Shown: piece after piece, positions 35,888 to 44,674 of the stretch
Position numbering within the stretch: the stretch's first letter is position 1
Layout: the number at the start of each line of letters is the position of its first letter
NCBI RefSeq assembly: GCF_002844195.1
Contig: NZ_PEND01000001.1
Span: forward strand, 558,001-622,000
Origin: Halegenticoccus soli
Lineage (GTDB): Archaea; Halobacteriota; Halobacteria; Halobacteriales; Haloferacaceae
Direction of reading: 5' to 3'
Length of the DNA: 64,000 nucleotides
Translations under genes and position numbers: made by a program
The notes under the pieces: model-generated
Told to the model about the DNA's origin: nothing
The model's input: only the letters and a program-made list of their open reading frames with translations
The model's database searches: none

Positions 35888-36298
35888 TCAGGACGAGCTC
35901 GGCGCCTCGGCGTGCGAGAGGTACGACGTGAGGTCCGTCGTCGTGATCATGCCGATCACCCCCTCCGTCTCGTCGACGACCGGCACGTGATGGAACCCGT
36001 GTTCGATCATCGCGTCCGCGACGTCGGTGATCGGTGCGTTCGCCGTGGTCGTGACGACGTCCGTGCTCATGTACGCCGCCACCGTCTCGTCGGACCGCGA
36101 CCGCCCCTCGGCGGCGATCCGAACGAAGTCGGTCGCGGTCAGGATCCCCTCTAGACGGTCCTGCGCGCCCGCGACGACGACCGATCCGATGCCGTGCTCC
36201 AGCATCGTCTCCGCCGCGCGTTGCACCGGCGTGTCCGGGGAAACGGTCCGCACGGGAGAACTCATGAGGCGACCGACGAAGACGTCCGTATCTGTCAT
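35888..36298 (-). CDS. Tandem CBS-domain protein
   Basis: A 136-residue protein of two CBS domains (about 8-63 and 77-130), each with the hydrophobic motif GSVVVAG or HHVPVVDE and the IGMITTTDL-type ending. Such Bateman modules bind adenosine nucleotides or SAM and act as energy sensors. The downstream neighbour on the same strand is the E1-alpha gene (upstream in transcription), so they may be co-expressed. Confidence 0.92.
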   Translation of the reverse strand: MTDTDVFVGRLMSSPVRTVSPDTPVQRAAETMLEHGIGSVVVAGAQDRLEGILTATDFVRIAAEGRSRSDETVAAYMSTDVVTTTANAPITDVADAMIEHGFHHVPVVDETEGVIGMITTTDLTSYLSHAEAPSSS

Positions 36299-36417
36299 AC
36301 GTCGCTCACGAACGCGACACTGATAAGAGTTGTCGTGAGGGCGCTCGCCGAGCGCCGTCCGCCGGTCGTCGAACAACCGGACGAACGGCCGCGGGCGACC
36401 GGACCGACGCGACGACG

Positions 36418-37536
36418 TTACTCGTCCCCGCGGCGGATCGCGTCCCCGTACTCCCCGTAGAGTCGTCGGAAGGAGTCCCGCTGCTCGCGGAGGCCGTCCG
36501 TCATCTCGGCGAAGACGTGCTCGAACATCTCGTCGGGGTTCGCCTCGTAGTTCTCGACCCGTTCGACCGCGCGCGAGAGCGTCGCCTCGATCTCGTCTTC
36601 GATCTCGTCGACGCGTTCGTCGTCGAGCCGTCCCGTGTCGCGCAGGAACGATTCGAACCGCGCGATCGGATCCTTCGCCTTCCAGCGTTCGACCTCCGCC
36701 TCGTCGCGGTACGCCGACGGATCGTCGGCGGTCGTGTGCGCGCCGAAGCGGTACTGCACGGCTTCGACGAGCGTCGGTCGGCGCTGTCCGTCCCCCGGAT
36801 TCCGCGCTTTCTCGCGTGCGGCCCGGACGACCGCGTACGTCGCGAGCGGGTCCATCCCGTCGACTCGGACGCCCTCGAACCCGTAGGCGACGGCTTTCTG
36901 CGCGAAGGTTTCGCTCGCGGTCTGCCGCTCGGCGGGGGTCGAGATGGCCCACCCGTTGTTGTTGCAGACGAACACCGCCGGGACGTCGAACACGCCGGCG
37001 AAGTTCATCGCCTCGTGGAAGTCCCCTTCGCTCGTCGCGCCGTCGCCGAAGTGCGCGACGGCCACGCGGTCGTCGCCTTCGAGCTTCGCCGCCCACGCCG
37101 CGCCGACCACGTGCGGAAGGTGGTCGCCGATGGTGATGTTGAGCGGGAGCACGTTGAGGTCCGCGAGCGCCTCGTTGCCGCGCTCGTGGCCCGCCCAGTA
37201 GAGCAGGTACTCCCACGGGAACCCCCGCGCGACGACCGCGCCGTGCTCGCGATACTGGTAGGAGATGAGGTCCTCGTCGTCGAGGGCGTACGTCGATCCG
37301 ATCTGCGACCCCTCCTGCCCGGCGAGCGACGAGTAGGTGCCGATGCGGCCCTGCCGCTGGAGGCTTATCGCCCGCTCGTCGAACCGCCGACAGAACCGCA
37401 TGTCGCGGTACATCGAACGCAGCGTCTCGTCGTCGAGCTCCGGTACGACGTCCGGCGCGACGACCGTTCCGTCGGCGTCGAGAATCCGCACCGGCTCCTC
37501 CGCACCGCCCGTCAGCAGGTCGCGCGCCCCCGTCAT
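36418..37536 (-). CDS. pdhA: 2-oxoacid dehydrogenase E1 alpha subunit, without adjacent E1 beta
   Basis: A 372-residue thiamin-diphosphate-dependent E1 alpha subunit. The ThDP motif runs from GDG at 164-166 to NN at about 192-194 (GDGATSEGDFHEAMNFAG... CNNNGWAIS). Nearby IGTYSSLAGQEGSQIG and EAVQYRFGAHTTADD (phosphorylation-loop region) are also family features. It normally pairs with an E1 beta gene, but none is adjacent on either side. Pyruvate or branched-chain specificity cannot be told. The ATG at 37536 has a TATA-like CATATGAAA region about 32 bases upstream. Confidence 0.88.
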   Translation of the reverse strand: MTGARDLLTGGAEEPVRILDADGTVVAPDVVPELDDETLRSMYRDMRFCRRFDERAISLQRQGRIGTYSSLAGQEGSQIGSTYALDDEDLISYQYREHGAVVARGFPWEYLLYWAGHERGNEALADLNVLPLNITIGDHLPHVVGAAWAAKLEGDDRVAVAHFGDGATSEGDFHEAMNFAGVFDVPAVFVCNNNGWAISTPAERQTASETFAQKAVAYGFEGVRVDGMDPLATYAVVRAAREKARNPGDGQRRPTLVEAVQYRFGAHTTADDPSAYRDEAEVERWKAKDPIARFESFLRDTGRLDDERVDEIEDEIEATLSRAVERVENYEANPDEMFEHVFAEMTDGLREQRDSFRRLYGEYGDAIRRGDE

Positions 37537-37982
37537 GTGTTCGCTTCTCAAAGCGGCGAGCGGACATATGAAACGTCGGGTTGCGCCGCCCGGTCGTGTT
37601 CGGATACGCAGTCGCCGCGAGGAGTTCCATCGGGGACCACCAGAAAGCCCTCGTCCTTTCAATCTACCAGGCTGACGGCTGAGCGACTCCACGAAACCGC
37701 CGGCGGTAACGTCCGTCTCTGAACAGTGCCGCGCCGCCCGCTCTCGTCCGCATCGCGGCGGCGCTCGCTCGCCGCGACGCGGACCGATCCGCATCGTCGC
37801 GACGCGCCTTCCGGTGCGGCCGGCGCGACCGGTGCGACGGTTCCGAGAGGACAGCGGTCGGCCGTTCGCCGGGCGAGATCTCTCCGCGCCGTCCGTTCGA
37901 GTCGAATTAAATCACTTTTTAATTAACCGAATAGATTCGGCCGAAGCGATAAATCTCGATCTGTGATACCAAGTGGCACAAC
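37537..37982. other. Divergent intergenic region with A/T-rich promoter and short palindromes
   Basis: No gene is supported in 446 bases. The last 90 bases before the Tat gene are A/T-rich: AATTAA and TTAATT arms around 37904-37923, and a 5-base palindrome CCGAA-TAGA-TTCGG at 37927-37940. A TATA-like GATAAATC lies about 33 bases before ATG 37983. Confidence 0.5.
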
Positions 37983-38903
37983 ATGCGCAAGACCGAACGC
38001 GAGCCGACCGGGATCGCGCGGCGCTCCGTGCTGCAGGGGGTCGCCGCCCTCGGCGGGCTGGGGATGGTACCGGCGAGCGCCGTCGCCGAGGCGGGCGCGG
38101 CGACGGATCCGCACACGAAAGACACATACCGCGCCGTCGCGGACGCGATCGTCCCGTCGACGCCGGAGCTGGCCTCCGAACTGGGGGAGGCGCACGAACC
38201 GGGCGCGCTGGCGATCGACCTCGAAGAGTACCTCATCTGGTCGTTCAACAACTTCCACGAGGTGCACGTCGGACTCGTCGACGGCGCGCTCGACACGCTG
38301 GTGCGCGCCGCCGATCTCGACGCCGACGTCGGGGTCGTGATCCGGTTCGAGGTGAACACGGGCGTCCTCTCGGGCGAGTTCGAAGTCGTCGTCGAAACCG
38401 AGGGCGGGACGTTCGAGCGGACGCGGGCGAACTACCCCTACGCGGAGGCCGTCGCGCTCGCCCTCGACGTGGTCGCCGCCGAGTTCGTCGCGCGGGGGAA
38501 GAACAGGCGCGAGCCGAGCCTCAACGAGCGATTCCCCGCGGGCGGCGTGTTCACCAAACTCGCGCCTCGCGATCGGCTTCGGGTCGTCGAGTCGATCATC
38601 GAGGGGAGCGTCGTCGACGAACTCGACGACGCGCTCGACGACCTCCTCCCGCACGTCGGCATCCTCAAGTTCGTCTCGTTCGGCCTGAACGCGTTCGTCC
38701 AGTTCGGCTACTACAGCGAGTGGTCGGGGTACGGCGAGACGAAAACCGACCCGCCGAACGAGCGAGTCCTCCGGCGGGAGGTCCAGAGCCACGCCCAGAC
38801 CGGCTATCCGGGACCGTCGCCGGGGTACGCGGCCCTCCGGGACTTCCCGGGCGACGGCGTGTTCGAACTGAACGAGGACGGATTCGCGGAGAACGAGTAC
38901 TGA
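37983..38903 (+). CDS. Gluconate 2-dehydrogenase subunit 3-like Tat protein
   Basis: A 306-residue protein with a clear Tat signal (ARRSVLQGVAALGGLGM). The body includes DTYRAVADAIVPSTPEL, as in the small gamma subunit that accompanies membrane-bound gluconate, fructose and sorbitol dehydrogenases. In those systems the small subunit carries the folded FAD subunit across the membrane by Tat. The adjacent GMC gene, 2 bases after the stop, supplies the catalytic subunit. No cytochrome c subunit is seen. Confidence 0.85.
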   Translation: MRKTEREPTGIARRSVLQGVAALGGLGMVPASAVAEAGAATDPHTKDTYRAVADAIVPSTPELASELGEAHEPGALAIDLEEYLIWSFNNFHEVHVGLVDGALDTLVRAADLDADVGVVIRFEVNTGVLSGEFEVVVETEGGTFERTRANYPYAEAVALALDVVAAEFVARGKNRREPSLNERFPAGGVFTKLAPRDRLRVVESIIEGSVVDELDDALDDLLPHVGILKFVSFGLNAFVQFGYYSEWSGYGETKTDPPNERVLRREVQSHAQTGYPGPSPGYAALRDFPGDGVFELNEDGFAENEY

Positions 38904-38905
38904 CC

Positions 38906-40636
38906 ATGGCCGAATCGAAACACGACGTCGTCGTCGTCGGCGCGGGCGGCGACGGTCCGGCGCTGGCGTGGAAACTCGGGCAGTACGGGCTCGACGTGCT
39001 GGTTCTCGAAGCCGGACCCTGGCACGGGAACGAAAAGTGGGAGCGCCCCCACGAGGAGCCCGGCGCGACGCAGAGCTCCGACCCCGCCGACCTGAACGGG
39101 CGGCTGATGGACGAGCAGCTCAACCGCCGCGAGCAGGCGACGAACGACCCCGTGGCGGGGAAGCTCCGGGTCGGCCCGGCCGATCGGAGCCGGGCGCCCT
39201 GGTTCCGAAACCAGCCGCAGAACATGTTCATCTGGCAGGTCGCCGCCGTCGGCGGGACGACGATCCACTACTTCGGGAACCACCCCCGGTCCTATCCGCT
39301 CGCCATCGACGAGCAGGGCCACTGGCCGATCGACTACGCGGACCTCGTCCCGTACTACCAGCTGCTCGAAGCGGAGCTCCCGGTCCTGCCGGCCCCGACG
39401 ACGGACAAGGAGGCCCTCTTCTACCACGGCGCGGCGGAGGCGGGGTACGAGCTCCTCGACGAGAAGAACGTCGTCGCGGAGGGGTACCGCCCGCAGCCGA
39501 ACGCGATCGCCCACCCCGACGAGAAGCTCCGCGTCGAGAACAACTACGAGGGCGACTTCACCTACCCGGACGTGGAGGGGTCCACGCTCTCGGGCCACCA
39601 CTTCCAGGGCGGGTCGCTGCCGCTCGACGCGCCCGTCAGGGAGAAGGCGCGCAAGTCGAGCAACGTGAGCTGGGTCCCGCGGGCGCTGGACACGGGGAAC
39701 GTGACAATCCGGCCGAACACCTTCGTCACGAACGTCGTGACGGAGGGGATCCTCGGGGCGCCCGCGGCGACCGGCTTCGAGTACCGGGACACGTGGACCG
39801 GCGAGACCGGGACGATCGACGCGGAGGTCGTCGTCATGGCCGGCGGCTGCATCGAGACGCCCCGGCTGTGGCTCAACTCCGATCTGCCCGAAAACGAGTG
39901 GGTCGGAAAGGGCCTCACCACGCACTGGTTCGACTGGGTCGTGGGCGTGTTCGACGAGGAGGCCATCCGGGAGGCGATCGGTTCGGACACCGTCCGCCCC
40001 TACGTCGGGCAGAACTCCGCGGCGCGGTTCGACAAGCCGGGCGTCGGCGGCCTCGAGAGCATCGGCATGAGTCCGGCGCTGTCGGCGTTCGCGCACTACG
40101 CGTTCAGCCGGGCCGGCTACAACTTCGACACCGTCGTCGACGACGACGCGCCGTGGGACACCCGCGGTCGCCTCAACGACGCGAACCTGAAGCGGAAGAT
40201 GGCGGACTACGAGCGGACGATCGGGGTCCTGGTGCTCACTGACGACCTCCCGCGGAAGAACAACGGCGTCGAACTCGACCCGGCGTTCGAGGACGAGCAC
40301 GGGCCGGTGCCGCTCGTCCAGTGGGAGCCGCACCCCGACGACGACGAAAAGCGCGACGAGCTCGCCGAGGTCGCGGCCGACATCCTCCGGGGCGCGGGGG
40401 CGCACCACGTCCACCGGTCGGACTGGCCGCCTCTGCTCTTGCACATGCAGAGCTCGATGCGGATGGGGAAGGTCGTCGACGAGAACTGCGAGGCGTACGA
40501 CGTCGACCGGCTCTTCGTCGGCGACCACAGCGCGATGGCCAACGGGGGCGGCGGGCCGAACCCCACGCACACGGGGCAGGCGCTCGCGCTGCGGACGGCT
40601 GACAGGATCGTGGAGCTGTACTTCTCCGACCGCTGA
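38906..40636 (+). CDS. GMC-family FAD oxidoreductase
   Basis: A 576-residue flavoprotein. The FAD motif is DVVVVGAGGDGPALAWKL followed by LVLEAGPW. The central GGTTIHYFGNHPRSY and the C-terminal NPTHTGQALALRTADRI are typical of the gluconate/choline-type dehydrogenases. It lacks its own signal peptide and is translationally close to the Tat subunit, so it probably travels with it. The substrate is a sugar or polyol by analogy only. Confidence 0.9.
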   Translation: MAESKHDVVVVGAGGDGPALAWKLGQYGLDVLVLEAGPWHGNEKWERPHEEPGATQSSDPADLNGRLMDEQLNRREQATNDPVAGKLRVGPADRSRAPWFRNQPQNMFIWQVAAVGGTTIHYFGNHPRSYPLAIDEQGHWPIDYADLVPYYQLLEAELPVLPAPTTDKEALFYHGAAEAGYELLDEKNVVAEGYRPQPNAIAHPDEKLRVENNYEGDFTYPDVEGSTLSGHHFQGGSLPLDAPVREKARKSSNVSWVPRALDTGNVTIRPNTFVTNVVTEGILGAPAATGFEYRDTWTGETGTIDAEVVVMAGGCIETPRLWLNSDLPENEWVGKGLTTHWFDWVVGVFDEEAIREAIGSDTVRPYVGQNSAARFDKPGVGGLESIGMSPALSAFAHYAFSRAGYNFDTVVDDDAPWDTRGRLNDANLKRKMADYERTIGVLVLTDDLPRKNNGVELDPAFEDEHGPVPLVQWEPHPDDDEKRDELAEVAADILRGAGAHHVHRSDWPPLLLHMQSSMRMGKVVDENCEAYDVDRLFVGDHSAMANGGGGPNPTHTGQALALRTADRIVELYFSDR

Positions 40637-40701
40637 CCGGCCGGCGCGCTCCCCGCTCGGTATCGCCTTCGACCGCTCTCCGAGACGATCGGCATTCGAC
40701 G

Positions 40702-42207
40702 ATGTTTCGAGACGATATACCCGAACTCGACACGAACCGACCACGCCCCTCGCACGCCGACGCGGACGCCCGAGCCGTCGCCGCGCTCCGCCGGGGCGAC
40801 GCCCGGACGGCGATCGACCGCCTCACCGAACTGCTCGACGAGGACCCGGACCGCGTCGCCGCGCTCGTCGTTCGCGGCCGCGCCCGCCTCGCCGCCGGGG
40901 AACTCGACCGCGCCCTCGACGACCTCGATAGAGCGCTCGAACTCGACCCGGAGCGCGCCGAGACCCACGTCGACCGCGGGAACGCGCTCGCCGAGCGCGG
41001 CGAGTACGGCCGCGCCGTCGAGTCGTACGACCGCGCGATCGAACTCGACCCGGCGAACGCGCGGGCGCACCACAACCGCGGCAGCGCGTACGTCGCCTTC
41101 GGCGACGCGCGGGAGGTGATGGCGAACTACGACCGCGCCGTCGAACTGGACCCGGCGGACGCCGAGGCGCACTACAAGCGGGGCACCGCGCTCGCGCTCG
41201 CGGGCGACCACGACGCGGCGATCGACGCGTTCGACTGCGCGGTCGAGCACGAACCGGCGCACTCGCAGGCGTACAACGCGCGGGGCGTCTCCAGGTGCGA
41301 AACCTCGGGACCGGCCGACGCGCTCGCCGACTACGCGCGGGCGATCGACGCCGACCCGACGAACGCGGACGCCTACTACAACCGGGCGATCGCCCGCGCC
41401 CGCCTCGGGCGGGTCGACGGCTCGAACGACGACCTCGACCGGGCGATCGAACTCGATCCCTCGTACGCCGACGCGTACCTCGAACGGGGGAACGCCTACG
41501 CGAAGCAGGGCAGCCACGAGCGGGCGATCGAGGACTTCGCCCGCGCGGCCGAGGACGACCCGTCGGATCCGAGACCCCGGTTCAATCTCGGCGCGTCCCG
41601 CGAGGCGGTCGGCGACCCCGAGGGCGCGATCGAGTCGTACCGGGCGGCGCTCGACCGGGCGACGAAGCTCCCGGACCGCGGTCGCCGCGTCCACGGCGCG
41701 CTGGCGGCGCTTCACCTCGACCGCGGCGATCGGGAGCGACACGAGCGCCACCGGTTTCGGTACGCGCTCCTCGCGTTCGTCCGGCGGGACGTCTGGGCCG
41801 GGTTCTCGGCCGCGGCGCGGACGCTCGACTCCGGGATCGAGGCCGGCGTCGAGCGGTCGGACAGGCGGCGCAGGGCGGCCGTTCTCGTCCTGCTCGGCGG
41901 GTGGTTCGCCGACCGCGCCGGTCGGTACCGGCTTCCCGAGATCGAGGCGGTCCGCGATTCCGCGCGCGAGATAGTCGAGGAGGAGTCGGCGAAACTGTCC
42001 GGGGAGAGCGCGCTCCTGCGGGATATCAGCGGCGGGGGGCGGGAGCGGATTTCCGCTCGACGGGTCGAAGCCGCGCTCGACCGCGCGGGGGCGATCGACG
42101 TCGACGCCGCCGTCGAATCCGACGACGGGGAGGCGCTGTACGTCCGGGCCGCGGGAGAGCTTCTCGAACACCTCCGGGTGTACGTCGATGTCGACGGGGA
42201 GCGGTGA
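40702..42207 (+). CDS. TPR-repeat protein
   Basis: A 501-residue protein. The first about 330 residues are at least eight tetratricopeptide repeats with the A-W/Y-x-N/R-G-x3-x-x-G pattern, for example DRGNALAERGEYGRAVESYD and YNRAIARARLGRVDGSNDDL. The last 170 residues are helical and charged without a recognised motif. TPR arrays mediate protein-protein contacts. The partner is unknown, and no operon neighbour suggests one. Confidence 0.88.
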   Translation: MFRDDIPELDTNRPRPSHADADARAVAALRRGDARTAIDRLTELLDEDPDRVAALVVRGRARLAAGELDRALDDLDRALELDPERAETHVDRGNALAERGEYGRAVESYDRAIELDPANARAHHNRGSAYVAFGDAREVMANYDRAVELDPADAEAHYKRGTALALAGDHDAAIDAFDCAVEHEPAHSQAYNARGVSRCETSGPADALADYARAIDADPTNADAYYNRAIARARLGRVDGSNDDLDRAIELDPSYADAYLERGNAYAKQGSHERAIEDFARAAEDDPSDPRPRFNLGASREAVGDPEGAIESYRAALDRATKLPDRGRRVHGALAALHLDRGDRERHERHRFRYALLAFVRRDVWAGFSAAARTLDSGIEAGVERSDRRRRAAVLVLLGGWFADRAGRYRLPEIEAVRDSAREIVEEESAKLSGESALLRDISGGGRERISARRVEAALDRAGAIDVDAAVESDDGEALYVRAAGELLEHLRVYVDVDGER

Positions 42208-42235
42208 CGCGTCAAAGCGGGGGGGGGCGGGGCGG

Positions 42236-42889
42236 TCACCGCCGAAGTTGCGACAGCACCCGCGATTCGACCTTCCGGAGGTGTTCGTTGACGGTGCTCG
42301 GCGCGCACCCCAGCCGCCGCGCGATCTCCTGGTGGGTGGTCCGCCGGGGGATCTCGTAGTAACCCATCTCCAGCGCGGTCTCGACGACCTCCAGCTGGCG
42401 GTCCGTCAGCTTCGAGCGGACGTACCTGCTGTCCGAGTGGTACTGACCGACCTGCTCGATCGAGACGTCGACGGAGTCGGGTATCCCCTCGACCGCGCGC
42501 CGGAGCGTCTCGTGGGAGCCGATGAGCGTCGTCCGCAGTCCGCCGCGCCCGGTGAAGACGATCGGCGTGTCGATCATGAGCGCGTGCTCCTGAAAGAGCA
42601 TCATGAGCGACCCGGCCGGTTCGCCGGGCCGCACGTGGACGTAGAGGTGAAACGCGTCTGCCTCCGTGTAGAGCACGTCGTGGGCGATGAGGTCCTCGTG
42701 CGCTCCGAGGGCGTCCGCGAGGCGCTCGCGGTCGCCCCGAACGCTGTAAACCATCACCCCCGTTCCGTTGGAGAAGGCGTTGACGTACAGAAGCGCCTGC
42801 CGCTCGATCGTCGGTCGAGCCGCGAGCATCCTGTCGACCGGGTGGATGCCCCCTTCCGCCGGGCGTAGCGTGACGGTGAAGTACTTCAT
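42236..42889 (-). CDS. HTH-10 (bacterio-opsin activator-type) regulator
   Basis: A 217-residue haloarchaeal regulator. The N-terminal about 150 residues form a sensor-like domain, and the C-terminus carries the HTH-10 domain (LTDRQLEVVETALEMGYYEI then THQEIARRLGCAPSTVNEHL). The gene is divergent from an alpha/beta hydrolase with a tandem repeat and an inverted repeat in the gap, so autoregulation or control of the hydrolase is plausible. The ATG at 42889 is chosen because upstream frame is arginine-rich. Confidence 0.9.
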   Translation of the reverse strand: MKYFTVTLRPAEGGIHPVDRMLAARPTIERQALLYVNAFSNGTGVMVYSVRGDRERLADALGAHEDLIAHDVLYTEADAFHLYVHVRPGEPAGSLMMLFQEHALMIDTPIVFTGRGGLRTTLIGSHETLRRAVEGIPDSVDVSIEQVGQYHSDSRYVRSKLTDRQLEVVETALEMGYYEIPRRTTHQEIARRLGCAPSTVNEHLRKVESRVLSQLRR

Positions 42890-42956
42890 CGGACAGTCGG
42901 AACCTCCGGGACGGGCATTCTGTAGCCGGTACCGCCGCGAGGGCGTCGCGTCCGTC

Positions 42957-43063
42957 CGTTCGATCGGACGACGCCGGTTTTCGCGTTCGACACGACGCCG
43001 CCTTCCGCGTTCGGCACGACGACGCCGACTTTCGCCCGTTCGATGCGACGACGCCGGCCGTCG
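42957..43063. repeat. Four imperfect tandem copies of a 24-27 base unit
   Basis: Units begin at 42957, 42984, 43008 and 43037 and share CGTTCG, then CGACGACGCCG, then a TTTCG- or GTCG-type ending. They lie between the HTH regulator and the hydrolase. The frames through it are arginine-rich, so I treat it as non-coding. Possibly repeated regulator sites or slippage-prone DNA. No other gene is seen in 42890-43230. Confidence 0.7.
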
Positions 43064-43133
43064 CCCGGTTCGTCGGGTACCGACGTGCAACGACGTGCGC
43101 GGAATAAAATCTATTCGAACGAGAGTTACCATT

Positions 43134-43159
43134 AGGGAGTACAGTTAAGTAAACTCCCT
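43134..43159. promoter_or_regulatory. Perfect inverted repeat AGGGAGT/ACTCCCT, possible operator
   Basis: Two 7-base arms flank a 12-base A/T-rich centre (ACAGTTAAGTAA). It lies 72 bases upstream of the alpha/beta hydrolase start and could overlap a promoter. The divergent HTH-10 regulator is a candidate binder. Confidence 0.5.
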
Positions 43160-43230
43160 CACCCTCCTCGGTCGAACTCGCGGGCGGTGGCGCTCCGAAG
43201 CGTTATCGTCCCGATGCGTGTACGGATCGC

Positions 43231-44430
43231 ATGCGCGTCCACTTCGACGATCCGACATTCGACTACCAGACGCTCAGGGCGATCTCCTACGGCACCTACG
43301 GCGGCGCCGAGCCGGGGGAGTGCCTCGCGACGGTCGAGCGGATCGACGAAGGCGACTTCGAGGCCTGGCACGCGGAGTGGCGGCGGACCGCAGATCGAGT
43401 CGCGGCCCTCGCCGAGGACGCCCGCGGGGACGGGCGCGACGAGACGGCCCGGGGCGCGTTTCTCAGGGCGCACAACTACTACCGGACGGCGGAGTTCTTC
43501 CTCACGGGCGACGACGCGAGGCGCGCGCCGACGTACGAGCGGAGCAGGGAGGCGTTCCGGCGCGCGCTCGACCTGCTCGGCGCGCCGGTCCGCCGGGTCG
43601 AGATTCCCTACGAGGGCGCCGCGCTGCCGGGCTACCTGTTCGAACCCGAAGCGGACGGCCGTGACGGGCCGCGGTCGACGGTCGTCTGCGTCGGCGGGTT
43701 CGACTCCGTGGCGGAGGAGCTGTACCTCCTCTGCGGCGTCCCGGCCGCCCTGGAGCGGGGGTACGCGTGTCTGCTCTTCGACGGCCCGGGACAGGGCGCG
43801 CCGCTCCGGTTCGGGGGACTCAACGCTCGACCGGACTGGGAGGCGGTCGGCGGGCCGGTCCTCGACTTCGTCGCGGATCTACCGGCGGTCGATCCGGAGC
43901 GCATCGCGCTCGTCGGCGCGAGCATGGGCGGCTACTACGCGCCGCGGATCGCCGCGTTCGACGACCGCGTCGCGGCCTGCGTCGCGTTCGACCACTGCTT
44001 CGATCTCTGGTCCGCGGCCGCCTACGGGCAAGAGCGGACCGCGGCGCTCGTCGCCCGCGCGCCGGACGCCTTCGTGAACGCGCTCGCCTCCCTCGGTGCG
44101 CGGTTCGATCCCGGCGCACGCTGGCGGCTCGAAAACTCTCGCTGGGTGTTCGGGACCGACGCGGCCGGGCTCCGCGAGACGCTCCGGGAGTACTCGCTTC
44201 GAGGCGTCGCGGACCGGATCGCCTGCCCGACGCTCGCGCTCGCGGGGGAGGACGACCACCTGATCCCGCTGCCCCTCGTCTACGAGTTCGCCGACGCCGT
44301 GGCCGGGCCGACGACGGTCCGGGTGTTCACGGCCGAGGAGGGCGCGGGCGAGCACTGCCAGCTCGGGAACCTCTCGCTCGCCCACGGCGCGATCTACGAC
44401 TGGCTGGACGAGGTTCTCTCGGCGGGGTGA
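43231..44430 (+). CDS. Alpha/beta hydrolase of the FrsA/dihydropseudooxynicotine-hydrolase type
   Basis: A 399-residue protein with an N-terminal helical lid domain (about 1-135, containing LRAHNYYRTAEFFLTG) and a C-terminal hydrolase core. The core has VVCVGGFDSVAEE, the nucleophile elbow VGASMGGYYA, the acid in ALAGEDDHLIP and the histidine in GAGEHCQLG. This layout fits FrsA-like C-C or ester hydrolases. Substrate unknown. Confidence 0.87.
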   Translation: MRVHFDDPTFDYQTLRAISYGTYGGAEPGECLATVERIDEGDFEAWHAEWRRTADRVAALAEDARGDGRDETARGAFLRAHNYYRTAEFFLTGDDARRAPTYERSREAFRRALDLLGAPVRRVEIPYEGAALPGYLFEPEADGRDGPRSTVVCVGGFDSVAEELYLLCGVPAALERGYACLLFDGPGQGAPLRFGGLNARPDWEAVGGPVLDFVADLPAVDPERIALVGASMGGYYAPRIAAFDDRVAACVAFDHCFDLWSAAAYGQERTAALVARAPDAFVNALASLGARFDPGARWRLENSRWVFGTDAAGLRETLREYSLRGVADRIACPTLALAGEDDHLIPLPLVYEFADAVAGPTTVRVFTAEEGAGEHCQLGNLSLAHGAIYDWLDEVLSAG

Positions 44431-44497
44431 GGACGGACGAGGGGCGGGCGTCGAACCGCCGGACGCCTTTTCTACGCGGGCGACCGTAGCGTCCGCC

Positions 44498-44674
44498 ATG
44501 ATCGCCCTCTCGGAGGACGGGACGACCGTCCGCTGTGCGAGCTACGGGGCCGTCGAGACCGGCGTCGCCCTCTGCGCCGACGAGGATCGGGGTGCCGACG
44601 GAGAAAAACGCGGGAAACGAGGCGTTCGGGCGGCTCTCGTTCCCGGTGACGACGCGGAGGGTCCGAACCCATGA
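44498..44674 (+). CDS. 58-residue small protein coupled to the bicupin gene
   Basis: A short ORF starting MIALSEDGTTVRCASYGAVE and ending GDDAEGPNP. It contains two Cys in the first half. Its TGA overlaps the next start codon as ATGA, a strong sign that it is translated and coupled to the bicupin. The composition (acidic, Cys-containing) suits this proteome. I do not recognise the family. Confidence 0.65.
   Translation: MIALSEDGTTVRCASYGAVETGVALCADEDRGADGEKRGKRGVRAALVPGDDAEGPNP

Noticed and set aside
37973-38905. In-frame 5' extension of the GMC oxidoreductase
   Set aside because: It overlaps the Tat-subunit gene in another frame and is arginine-rich; ATG 38906 starts at the FAD fold.
42957-43063. 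Possible CRISPR array
   Set aside because: The units are contiguous and imperfect with no unique spacers, and there are no cas genes.
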